From positions 1 to 64,000 of the forward strand of contig JAUVXD010000007.1 in assembly GCA_030603805.1 (NCBI GenBank): 64,000 nt of DNA. The letters are read 5' to 3'. Shown here one piece after another: positions 25,191 to 32,272 of the stretch. The stretch is from Acholeplasmataceae bacterium. Lineage in GTDB: Bacteria > Bacillota_I > Bacilli_A > Acholeplasmatales > Acholeplasmataceae. Below the pieces are notes generated by a model. It was not told where the DNA came from. It saw only the letters and a program-made list of their open reading frames with translations, and did no database searches. Each line of letters opens with the position of its first letter. Position 1 is the stretch's first letter. A program made the translations under genes and the position numbers.

Positions 25191-25829
25191 TTAATTATAG
25201 TAGGTATTTCTACTTGGATCAAATTGAGTCAAATAATAGGGTTCATCTGGAACGATTAGTTTTAAAACTAATAAACCCGCAATCAATCCGCCGAGATGAC
25301 CGAAGATGCTGATGTTTGGGATCAAAAATGTAATGACTAAATTAATCATGATTAAATTTCTAATCCATTGAACCGTCTCTGGTCTAAACCAATGCTTTTT
25401 AAGTATCGTGAGCATAAATAACCCACCCATAATTCCATAAATCGCACCACTTGCACCAATGGTCACAGAATTTGGCTCACTTAAGAATACAACAAGAACG
25501 CTGGATGCAATGCCTGAAAGCATATAAAGTAGTAAATACTTTTTAGGACCTAAAATACGTTCCATGTTACCACCAATAATGTATAAAACATAAGAGTTCA
25601 TAAAGAAATGGAAAAAACCACCATGCAAAAACATGGCTGTTATAACTCTATAATATTCTCTATCATTGATTACTTTTTCTGGAACAAGCCCACCCCAGCT
25701 TCTTAAGTTTTCTGTAGAGAATCCTCCCGAGAAAAGCACAAGTATAAACATCGCACCACTGATTAAAATCAGGATACTTGTTACTGGATGTAGTTGATAG
25801 TAATGTTTTAAACGATCTTCAAATCTCAT
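25191..25829 (-). CDS. Rhomboid intramembrane serine protease
   Basis: A 212-residue membrane protein with about six helices. FLHGGFFHFFMNSYVLYIIGG supplies the HxxN loop, GASGAIYGIMGG the catalytic serine (GxSG), and FGHLGGLIAGL the catalytic histidine. It cleaves membrane proteins within or near the bilayer. An in-frame ATG exists at 25844, but AGGTGAT lies just before ATG 25829. Single gene, divergent from the phosphorylase gene. Confidence 0.9.
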   Translation of the reverse strand: MRFEDRLKHYYQLHPVTSILILISGAMFILVLFSGGFSTENLRSWGGLVPEKVINDREYYRVITAMFLHGGFFHFFMNSYVLYIIGGNMERILGPKKYLLLYMLSGIASSVLVVFLSEPNSVTIGASGAIYGIMGGLFMLTILKKHWFRPETVQWIRNLIMINLVITFLIPNISIFGHLGGLIAGLLVLKLIVPDEPYYLTQFDPSRNTYYN

Positions 25830-25956
25830 GATATCACCTGTCATTATTATATGACTTCACCTTTGAAAGTCCAAACAAGTTTGCATTCTATGTGAAACTT
25901 CATACATTTGAAATGGTATAATGACTATAGTTTCTAAAATGATAGGAGAAAATACA

Positions 25957-26775
25957 ATGACACAAATGAAACAGTATCAAAAAGCAGCATCATACATCTT
26001 AGCAAGAACCGATTCGAATCCAAAAATAGGTCTTATTTTAGGATCGGGACTAGGTGTATTAACCGAAGAAATTCAAGGTGCAGTTAAAATTCCTTTTGAA
26101 CATATTCCTTTTTTTGCTAAACCTACTGCAGAAGGACACAAAGGAGAGCTTGTGATTGGCAAACTTGGTGGGGTTGATGTGGTTGCATTATCAGGTAGAT
26201 ATCACTATTATGAAGGATTATCTTTACAACAAGTGACATTTCCTGTGAGAGTGATGAAGCTTTTAGGTGTTGAACGCCTTATTTTAACCAATGCTTGTGG
26301 TGCGGTCAACGAAACTTTTAAACCTGGAGAACTCATGCTCATTATAGATCATCTCAATTTAGTTTCGAGTAACCCACTGATTGGAAAGAATCAAGATGAC
26401 TTTGGACCAAGATTTCCTGATGCGACAGAAATCTACACAAAAAAACTAAGAGATATTGCAACTGAAGAGGCTCAACATCTGAACCTTAAGATTCAACAAG
26501 GTGTCTATGCATGGTGGAGTGGACCTTCCTATGAGACGCCTGCTGAAATCAAAATGATTCGAAGATTAGGTGCAGATGCTGTGGGGATGTCTACGGTTCC
26601 TGAAGCACTTGTTGCATCACATGCTGGAATGGAAGTTTTAGGGATTTCATGTTTAACTAACATGGCTTCTGGTATCCTACCACAAAAACTATCACATCAA
26701 GAAGTATTAGATGTTGCACTTCAGGTCAGAGAAAAGTTCAGTCTATTAGTCAAAAACATTGTTAAAAAAATTTAA
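25957..26775 (+). CDS. Purine nucleoside phosphorylase, type II (trimeric)
   Basis: A 272-residue enzyme of the PNP/MTAP family. The phosphate-binding loop LILGSGLGVL is at about 26-35, GRYHYYEG and ILTNACGAVN follow, and the purine-site segment TYETPAEIKMIRRLGADAVGMSTVPE is read at about 190-215 (written here as family positions; key residues Glu and Met of GMST). It splits purine nucleosides with phosphate in salvage. Translation most likely begins at 25957, where AGGAGA sits 7 nt upstream, and not at the in-frame ATG at 25921. A single gene ending in a shared terminator. Confidence 0.9.
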   Translation: MTQMKQYQKAASYILARTDSNPKIGLILGSGLGVLTEEIQGAVKIPFEHIPFFAKPTAEGHKGELVIGKLGGVDVVALSGRYHYYEGLSLQQVTFPVRVMKLLGVERLILTNACGAVNETFKPGELMLIIDHLNLVSSNPLIGKNQDDFGPRFPDATEIYTKKLRDIATEEAQHLNLKIQQGVYAWWSGPSYETPAEIKMIRRLGADAVGMSTVPEALVASHAGMEVLGISCLTNMASGILPQKLSHQEVLDVALQVREKFSLLVKNIVKKI

Positions 26776-26791
26776 ATGATTAGCAAAAGAA

Positions 26792-26822
26792 AAAGCCACC
26801 CAAAAGCGGGTGGCTTTCTTGT
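26792..26822. terminator. Bidirectional terminator
   Basis: AAAGCCACCC (26792-26801) pairs with GGGTGGCTTT (26808-26817). It separates the phosphorylase gene from the convergent ferredoxin gene. Confidence 0.85.
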
Positions 26823-26838
26823 ATTCTTAAGGTTATTA

Positions 26839-27006
26839 TTATACTTCAATAATTGCGTCTGTTGGACATACAGCTTGGCATGCTCCACAGTCGATGCAGA
26901 TATCTTCGTCGATCACGTAGATATCACCTTCAGAAATACAGTCTACTGGACATTCTGCTTGGCAAGCGCCACAAGCGATACAAACATCAGTAATTCTTCT
27001 TGGCAT
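26839..27006 (-). CDS. 2[4Fe-4S] ferredoxin, clostridial type
   Basis: A 55-residue protein, easily missed because of its size. Two cluster motifs are intact: CIACGACQAECP (residues 9-20) and CIDCGACQAVCP (37-48), each CxxCxxCxxxCP. GGAGG lies 8 nt before the ATG at 27006. It carries low-potential electrons in the cytoplasm for fermentation or for a membrane oxidoreductase. The plus-strand frame over the same bases is an artefact. The NADH:quinone reductase-type genes at the right edge and the haem proteins next door show other parts of an electron network. Confidence 0.95.
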   Translation of the reverse strand: MPRRITDVCIACGACQAECPVDCISEGDIYVIDEDICIDCGACQAVCPTDAIIEV

Positions 27007-27166
27007 AGTCTAATCCTCCATATCCACAGGGGTGTATATTAATATTTTATAGAAAGTTGTCAAGAAATACAACCTGTTGAGAGAAATATGTAAAATTTCT
27101 TTTTAGTGCATACATCGCACATTTCAAATAGTGGTGTGATAATCTAAAGGCAAAGGAGTGATGCTT

Positions 27167-27502
27167 ATGAAATTTTTGAGATTTGTGATGCTTTTTATGA
27201 TCTTATTAACTCTAGTTGCATGTCAAAAAGAAGATTATGTACCTAATGTGCCTACAGATGAATCATTACCAGAAATGACACTAGAAGAACTTGCATTTTA
27301 TGATGGTAAACAAGGTCGACCAGCCTATATCGCTGTCCAAGGCTGGATTTATGATGTTTCAGGGTCTAGTTTATGGATAAATGGTGAACACAATGGCTAT
27401 TCAGCTGGTCAAGATTTAACTGCAATCATCTTATCCCAATCCCCACATGGACTATCGACATTAAGTAGAGTACCGATTGTTGCAAAACTGGTGGTTGAAT
27501 AA
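27167..27502 (+). CDS. Cytochrome b5-like haem/steroid-binding lipoprotein
   Basis: A 111-residue lipoprotein: signal peptide with lipobox LVAC (Cys19), a short linker, and a cytochrome b5-like domain (about 38-111). LEELAFYDGKQGRPAYIAVQ, WIYDVSGSSLW, GEHNGYSAGQDL (His75) and SPHG (His94) match the prokaryotic b5-like family; the two histidines are candidates for haem ligands. AAAGGAG lies 8 nt before ATG 27167; the upstream GTG and ATG lack a usable site. It sits on the outer face of the membrane. The next gene begins 2 nt after its stop, which points to one electron-transfer module. Confidence 0.8.
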   Translation: MKFLRFVMLFMILLTLVACQKEDYVPNVPTDESLPEMTLEELAFYDGKQGRPAYIAVQGWIYDVSGSSLWINGEHNGYSAGQDLTAIILSQSPHGLSTLSRVPIVAKLVVE

Positions 27503-27504
27503 CG

Positions 27505-28146
27505 ATGAGTTTTTTCAGTTATAATTTGGCCATTTTGATAGCGCCTATTCTCTATCTTATCATCCATTTTTTGAGCAAGCATATCCATCACCAGGCAACC
27601 TATTACAGAATAGGTGCGCTTTTTATCGCTTTACTCACCATATTGACACGCCCTTCTTTTCTTGATCTATTGATGACGAGCGGACATTTGGGATTATCTT
27701 TTTTCATCTTAGTCATTTTTACTAGTGTTTTTCCAAAGAAAAGCAACATTCACAAAAACTTAAATTTAGTTCGTGGGGATCTCGCAATTCTCGGGTTTAT
27801 TTTCTTGATACCTCATGCAGTGGCTAGATTAAATCTTGCACTTGCTGGATACAACTCCACAGGTCTTATGGCTATGATTGTTTTTACACCGCTATTTATC
27901 ACATCATTTTTAGTGATTAGAAAGAAAATGAAGCCAATTAGATGGAAGAAGCTTCATCAGTTTGCGTATATCGCTTATGGCTTGATTTACATACATTTGG
28001 GTTTTAATCTGTCGATTAATCCAAATAATTTCTTTATCAGATTGAGTCCAGATGCGATTTTATATCATCTTTTAGCACTTATCTATATTTTCATAAGAGT
28101 GATGAGAAAATTTAATAAGAATAAGCTTACATTAAAAACAAACTGA
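27505..28146 (+). CDS. Ferric-reductase-like/MsrQ-like membrane protein
   Basis: A 213-residue membrane protein with six hydrophobic segments and histidines placed as in the ferric reductase-like transmembrane domain: GHLGLS (His61), PHAVARL (His104), KLHQFAY (His151) and YIHLGF (His164). Such domains hold two b haems and move electrons across the bilayer. Its pairing with an outer-face b5-like lipoprotein replaces the MsrP partner usual for MsrQ. The terminal acceptor is unknown. Confidence 0.7.
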   Translation: MSFFSYNLAILIAPILYLIIHFLSKHIHHQATYYRIGALFIALLTILTRPSFLDLLMTSGHLGLSFFILVIFTSVFPKKSNIHKNLNLVRGDLAILGFIFLIPHAVARLNLALAGYNSTGLMAMIVFTPLFITSFLVIRKKMKPIRWKKLHQFAYIAYGLIYIHLGFNLSINPNNFFIRLSPDAILYHLLALIYIFIRVMRKFNKNKLTLKTN

Positions 28147-28164
28147 CTTCGGTCAGTTTGTTTT
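28136..28164 (+). terminator. Intrinsic terminator with TTCG tetraloop
   Basis: AAACAAACTGAC pairs with GTCAGTTTGTTT around a stable TTCG loop, followed by T residues. It overlaps the stop codon of the membrane protein gene. Confidence 0.9.
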
Positions 28165-28169
28165 AATAA

Positions 28170-28193
28170 AAAAGGGTCAATTATAGATGACCC
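28170..28193 (-). terminator. Terminator of the tandem GntR unit
   Basis: On the minus strand GGGTCA (28193-28188) and TGACCC (28179-28174) form a stem followed by six Ts, overlapping the 3' end of the gene. Confidence 0.7.
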
Positions 28194-28981
28194 AGATCTT
28201 GGTTGAGATGCACATAACTCGATTTGACTTCTTGAAGATTAACTTCTGTTTGAAATACATAATTATTAGAAGACCAACCCTCAGTATAATCCACTTGTTT
28301 ATGATGTTGATCATAAGTCAGTGATGTCACAAAATAACCTGCTGTACCTGTTCTAACTTTGAATATTGAAGATAAGTCTTTGGGAAGATTGACGACTGCG
28401 AGTAATCGTTTAGATTGACTTACAAACCGATGATAGTTGATTGCAAACACATCATAAATTGGTTTTTCATCTGTAAGAATGGCTTCAATATTTGGAAATA
28501 GTTCTAGTGGAATGTAGGTATCGAGCACAATAAGTGGTGTCTCGTTTCCATAATAAACACGTCTAATATAAAAGAGTGACTCTCCTTTTTTGAACTTGCT
28601 TTTTTGATGAAACTTTTGATCCACCTTAATAGTTGTTTGGATTAATGTCTTCATGGATGGCGTTAATCCCATCATTTTGATGGCATCATATAGTTTTATG
28701 AGCTCAGTGATAAAATTTGCAGTCAAGTCGTATTGATAAGCGAGATAAGATCCATCGTTAAAAATGACATAATTATCAAAAACAAGTTGTTGATAACTCT
28801 TAGTAACGACATCAGGATCGATCTCAAAAAATGCTGCTACTTCGTCTATTGCAGGAAGAGGTTCTTGATAATGAAAGACACGGTCAACAATGAGTGATTT
28901 AATCGCATTACTTAGTTGTAAATATAAAGGAAGAGATGATCTTCGATCGATTCTGATATGTGAAAATTTTTGAATGTTCAT
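28181..28981 (-). CDS. GntR-family regulator with UTRA domain (second copy)
   Basis: A 266-residue regulator: an N-terminal winged helix (about 10-75, RRSSLPLYLQLSNAIKSLI opening) and a C-terminal UTRA ligand domain (about 95-255). It overlaps the upstream GntR gene by 4 nt and is a divergent paralogue of it. HutC-type members respond to sugars or small acids. The recognition-helix region is less canonical than in its partner, so the two could form heterodimers. No obvious target operon lies beside it. Confidence 0.8.
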   Translation of the reverse strand: MNIQKFSHIRIDRRSSLPLYLQLSNAIKSLIVDRVFHYQEPLPAIDEVAAFFEIDPDVVTKSYQQLVFDNYVIFNDGSYLAYQYDLTANFITELIKLYDAIKMMGLTPSMKTLIQTTIKVDQKFHQKSKFKKGESLFYIRRVYYGNETPLIVLDTYIPLELFPNIEAILTDEKPIYDVFAINYHRFVSQSKRLLAVVNLPKDLSSIFKVRTGTAGYFVTSLTYDQHHKQVDYTEGWSSNNYVFQTEVNLQEVKSSYVHLNQDLGHL

Positions 28982-29715
28982 GGTAATATAACCTCGAATC
29001 TCGTGATTTCACTTGGATAAATCGAAACTAAGACAGCAAATGTCTCATGATTCTGATCGTAAATAAGGCTTTTCACATAATGAGCAGCAGCATCTTTTTC
29101 AACTTTAAGAAGTAATGCTTCATAACTCGATAAATTATAGGGCTTAAAGATATTCTTAATCGAGGCAATTCGCTTTTTACTGTATCGTTCTAAAACCTCG
29201 AGTGTGGTATGGTTCTCAATTTGATCGATATCCATATTTGGATACACAGATTTTGGTAGATAAAGCATTTGCAAAATGACAGGCTCATTGCGAAGATAAA
29301 TCACAATCTTGGCAATATGGCAATATTCAGTCTGGTTTAAATTAAAGATATCATGGATATCTGACTGATACTTAACGGTATCAAACAGAATCAGTTTTCG
29401 ACTTAATTCATATTTCGCGTTGGATGAAAATTGTTCGAGGTTATAAAAAAACTTCAAAGGGACAATATATTGTCTTCTTGTTGTTACAAAGGTGCCTTTG
29501 CCTTTAATTCTAGTAATTAAACCTTCCTTAACAAGCTCATCATAAGCATTTTTTGCAACAATCACGCTGATGTGAAATGCATCACAAATTTCAGCCTCTG
29601 TTGGAAGCTGATGCATATGGGTGATGGTGCCATTCATGATTGCAATCTTGATTGCATGCTTAAGTTGTAGATAAATCGGCTCTTTAGATGTTTTATCAAT
29701 TTGTATATATTCCAT
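28978..29715 (-). CDS. GntR-family regulator with UTRA domain (first copy)
   Basis: A 245-residue HutC-type regulator. The winged helix reads KEPIYLQLKHAIKIAI, then LPTEAEICDAFHISVIVAKNAYDELVKEGLITRIKGKGTF-type segments (residues about 40-80, with IKGKGTFV as the wing). The UTRA effector domain follows. It opens a two-gene regulator unit with a 4-nt overlap. Ligand unknown. Confidence 0.85.
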   Translation of the reverse strand: MEYIQIDKTSKEPIYLQLKHAIKIAIMNGTITHMHQLPTEAEICDAFHISVIVAKNAYDELVKEGLITRIKGKGTFVTTRRQYIVPLKFFYNLEQFSSNAKYELSRKLILFDTVKYQSDIHDIFNLNQTEYCHIAKIVIYLRNEPVILQMLYLPKSVYPNMDIDQIENHTTLEVLERYSKKRIASIKNIFKPYNLSSYEALLLKVEKDAAAHYVKSLIYDQNHETFAVLVSIYPSEITRFEVILP

Positions 29716-29790
29716 AGTATAACCTCATTTATATTATACAATCCTAAGATTGATTTCATATAAATAAACTTTATTTTTACGTGATGAAAC

Positions 29791-29811
29791 AAAAAAAGCC
29801 CGAAGGCTTTA
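29791..29811 (-). terminator. Intrinsic terminator of the FMN reductase gene
   Basis: On the minus strand AAAGCC-TTCG-GGCTTT is followed by Ts; the stop codon lies at its edge. Confidence 0.75.
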
Positions 29812-30357
29812 TGTTGATCTTGTTGATTTTAAAGCTTTACCCCAAGAGATGACTTGATCAAGTAATGTATTAAGATTTTGAGTATGTAACGATTGAGGCT
29901 TAAAAATTGACCAGTTTTCGAAATCTGTAAACATCGAGAGTGCGACGTGCGATCTCACATCCGCGATCATCAGTTCTCCTAAAATACCTCTTAAATGTTC
30001 TGCAGCACGTGCACCGCCGACTGAGCCATAGGATATAATACCTGCTGATTTATTGTTCCAAGGTTCTCTGGCTAAATCGAGTGCATTTTTAAGTGATGCA
30101 GGGATACTATGGTTATATTCCCCTGTGACAAAAATAAAAGCATCCAAAGATGCAAGTTTTTCTTGCCATAGCGTAATACCTTTGGTTTCTTCACTTTCAC
30201 CTAAAAGTGGTAAGTGATAATCTTTAATATCTACAATTTCGTAATGAGCATCATTTCTTGCTTCAGCAAACCCTAAAACCCATGCGCCTACCTGTGTGGA
30301 TACTCTACCTGTGCGCGTACTTCCGATGATAATACCAATATTCATTTTTTGATTCAT
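29809..30357 (-). CDS. NADPH-dependent FMN reductase family protein
   Basis: A 182-residue flavodoxin-fold reductase. GIIIGSTRTGRVSTQVGAW (residues 8-26) is the FMN phosphate loop, and TGEYNHSIPASLKNALD (about 100) the conserved flavin-binding segment. Members reduce FMN, quinones or azo compounds with NAD(P)H. AAGGAG lies 9 nt before the ATG. A perfect 18-bp palindrome sits 36 nt upstream, so the gene is probably repressor-controlled. Confidence 0.85.
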   Translation of the reverse strand: MNQKMNIGIIIGSTRTGRVSTQVGAWVLGFAEARNDAHYEIVDIKDYHLPLLGESEETKGITLWQEKLASLDAFIFVTGEYNHSIPASLKNALDLAREPWNNKSAGIISYGSVGGARAAEHLRGILGELMIADVRSHVALSMFTDFENWSIFKPQSLHTQNLNTLLDQVISWGKALKSTRST

Positions 30358-30392
30358 GATATGATTCTCCTTTTCTATCTACACCCCAATTA

Positions 30393-30410
30393 TATTTCGA
30401 ATTCGAAATA
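30393..30410. promoter_or_regulatory. Perfect 18-bp palindrome, operator candidate
   Basis: TATTTCGAATTCGAAATA reads the same on both strands and lies 36-53 nt upstream of the FMN reductase start. Its form suits a MarR- or HxlR-type dimer, but no such gene is adjacent. Confidence 0.55.
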
Positions 30411-30453
30411 AAATCAAATAATTTGCTTGGTTAAGAAAAAGCAAGCATCGCTA

Positions 30454-30482
30454 TTGCATTGATTGTGGTGAAGTGCTATAAT
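30454..30482 (+). promoter_or_regulatory. Promoter of the his operon
   Basis: TTGCAT (30454-30459), a 17-nt spacer with an extended TG, and TATAAT (30477-30482). Transcription would start near 30489. The sequence around the -10 (AGTGCTATAATG) recurs before nqrB. Confidence 0.8.
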
Positions 30483-30524
30483 GTTTATGACTTTACTATA
30501 ATAAAGCACTAAAGAGGTTGAACT

Positions 30525-30569
30525 ATGACTAAGAAATTTAATTTGAGACAAGGACATCATCATACATAA
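30525..30569 (+). CDS. hisL: His operon leader peptide
   Basis: A 14-codon ORF encoding MTKKFNLRQGHHHT with three consecutive CAT codons just before its end. AGAGG lies 7 nt before the ATG, and the ORF is 36 nt after the expected transcription start. A run of His codons ahead of a terminator and the his genes is the classical sign of ribosome-mediated attenuation: scarcity of charged tRNA-His stalls the ribosome here. It has nothing in common with T-box leaders. Confidence 0.85.
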   Translation: MTKKFNLRQGHHHT

Positions 30570-30574
30570 ATATG

Positions 30575-30678
30575 GGAAGCTTCTTTATAAGATGCAAGCC
30601 CTACTTTGTGTTATGGACTTGTATCACGACCCACGAAACATGGTTGGATAGATATAAGTCTATCTAACTTTTTATTTT
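30575..30678 (+). promoter_or_regulatory. Histidine attenuator with three exclusive structures
   Basis: Segment 1 (30591-30601) can pair with segment 2 (30615-30625) at 10 of 11 positions. Segment 2 (30613-30625) can instead pair with 30651-30663 over 13 continuous pairs, two of them wobble, as an antiterminator. The terminator itself is GTTGGATAGA (30643-30652) with TCTATCTAAC (30659-30668), a 6-nt loop, and TTTTTATTTT. The antiterminator takes bases from both terminator arms. A weaker pairing of 30575-30582 with 30596-30601 may hide segment 1 when the ribosome stalls at the His codons. The exact ribosome logic is inferred. Confidence 0.8.
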
Positions 30679-30689
30679 GGGAGGATATT

Positions 30690-31646
30690 ATGGAATTTTT
30701 ACTTATGAATGAAGAACTGGCTTATTACGAACTTAAGTATCAAATGAATAAAAAACTAGAACAACTTGCTATATCTCAAGGATATCAACTAATTGAACCT
30801 TCTTTTTTTGAAGATTATGATGACTTTATTCAAAGAAATAGGCGCATTAAAAAATCATCGATGGTTAAATTGATTGACCTCGATGGTTCAGTTTTAGTCT
30901 TAAGACCAGATATCACAACATCCATTATTAAACATGTGATTCCCAAGTATGAAAAAGGAGAACTTAAGCTCTTTTATCTTTCAACGATTTTTTCAAGAGG
31001 TAAAACAGGACGAATCGAGGAAAAGAAACAATTTGGCATTGAATACTTAGGGTGCCCAAATCCCTCATCTGACTTAGAAGTTATCACCATGGCGATTGAG
31101 CTTTTAAAGTCGTTTGACATGAATTTTGTTTTAGAAATATCAACGACGAAATTTTTATCAAAACTCATCTCAAATTTAAAGATCACTTTGGAAGAAGAAA
31201 ATCAATTAAAAAACATACTCTATACTAAAAATCAATACGAATTAGACCTATGGCTCCATAAGGTTAATTTAAAAAATGGGAATAAAGCATTATTGAAAGA
31301 CATCTTTAAACTTCAAGGTAACCCCAAAGATTTAGATCAAATTCTTAAAAACTATCATTTAGATGAGAAGATGACTCAAGCCATTGATGAACTTAAGATG
31401 CTATTTAATACACTTGAAGAAAAATCTTTAAGTGCCTATGCTCAAATCGATTTGACAGTGCTTTCAACTTATGACTATTATGATGGGTTTGTGTTTAAAG
31501 GATACGTTGAAAATATGTCAGAACCGATTTTAAGTGGTGGCAGATATGATCCCTTGACATTAGAACAAGGTAAAAAAGTACCAGCCATTGGATTTACACT
31601 TAACAGCAATGATTTACTTAAGGAGGTCATACGACGTGGGAAGTAA
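30690..31646 (+). CDS. hisZ: ATP phosphoribosyltransferase regulatory subunit
   Basis: A 318-residue protein with the class II aminoacyl-tRNA-synthetase fold: YQLIEPSFFEDYD, then VLRPDITTSI (motif 2-like) and SGGRYD near the C-terminus (motif 3-like). HisZ has no synthetase activity; it supports short HisG in the first step of histidine synthesis and carries feedback control. An open frame extends upstream to 30606 through the attenuator, but GGGAGG 5 nt before ATG 30690 fixes the start. First structural gene of the operon. Confidence 0.9.
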   Translation: MEFLLMNEELAYYELKYQMNKKLEQLAISQGYQLIEPSFFEDYDDFIQRNRRIKKSSMVKLIDLDGSVLVLRPDITTSIIKHVIPKYEKGELKLFYLSTIFSRGKTGRIEEKKQFGIEYLGCPNPSSDLEVITMAIELLKSFDMNFVLEISTTKFLSKLISNLKITLEEENQLKNILYTKNQYELDLWLHKVNLKNGNKALLKDIFKLQGNPKDLDQILKNYHLDEKMTQAIDELKMLFNTLEEKSLSAYAQIDLTVLSTYDYYDGFVFKGYVENMSEPILSGGRYDPLTLEQGKKVPAIGFTLNSNDLLKEVIRRGK

Positions 31647-32268
31647 AATGTTAACCATCGCACTTCCAAAAGGAAGACTAGGCAACCAAACACTCGATGT
31701 TCTTAAGAAAATTGGTTTAGGGGATGTCGTCATTGAAAGCAGCAGAAGGCTCATTTTTGAAGATGAACAAGAGATGATACGTTATATGCTTGTTAAACCA
31801 TCAGATGTCATAACCTATGTTGAAAAAGGTGTTGCAGATATCGGTGTGATTGGTAAAGATAGTATTTTAGAAGAAAATATGGATGTTTATGAACTGATGG
31901 ATTTAGGGTTTGGCAAATGTGTGTTTGCTATTGCAGGTAAAAAAGGAGAAATCATCCATCAAAGGGACGAAGTCTTAAGGGTAGCAACCAAATATCCAAA
32001 AATTGCTTTAGAATACTTTAGTTTAAGAAATCAGCCTATTGAAATTATCAAATTAAACGGATCAGTAGAATTGGCACCTTTGGTAGGACTATCTGATGTG
32101 ATTGTAGATATTGTAGAAACAGGATCAACGCTTAAGGCGAATGACTTAGATATTTTAGAAGAGATGTATCCGATTAGTGCAAAACTGATTGCTAATCGTG
32201 TCAGCTACCGTTTTAACTATGAACGCATTAAAGAGATAACTAGAAAACTAGAAACTATGAAAGGATAA
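31636..32268 (+). CDS. hisG: ATP phosphoribosyltransferase, short form
   Basis: A 210-residue catalytic subunit with TIALPKGRLG at the start and GSTLKAN near residue 160 (phosphoribosyl pyrophosphate site). It joins ATP and PRPP to give phosphoribosyl-ATP. It lacks the C-terminal regulatory domain of long HisG, consistent with the HisZ gene in front. The likely start is GTG 31636, 9 nt after GGAGG and overlapping hisZ by 11 nt; the ATG at 31648 is too far from the ribosome site. Confidence 0.9.
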   Translation: MGSKMLTIALPKGRLGNQTLDVLKKIGLGDVVIESSRRLIFEDEQEMIRYMLVKPSDVITYVEKGVADIGVIGKDSILEENMDVYELMDLGFGKCVFAIAGKKGEIIHQRDEVLRVATKYPKIALEYFSLRNQPIEIIKLNGSVELAPLVGLSDVIVDIVETGSTLKANDLDILEEMYPISAKLIANRVSYRFNYERIKEITRKLETMKG

Positions 32269-32272
32269 TCAT

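Noticed and set aside
25088-25312. Plus-strand open frame of 74 codons
   Set aside because: It has no ribosome site, runs antisense to the rhomboid gene and overlaps the small-RNA promoter.
26776-27042. Plus-strand open frame of 88 codons
   Set aside because: It lies antisense to the perfectly conserved ferredoxin (two CxxCxxCxxxCP motifs) and crosses a terminator.
30489-30690. T-box leader for the his operon
   Set aside because: The conserved T-box antiterminator sequence is missing; a His-rich leader peptide explains the region better.
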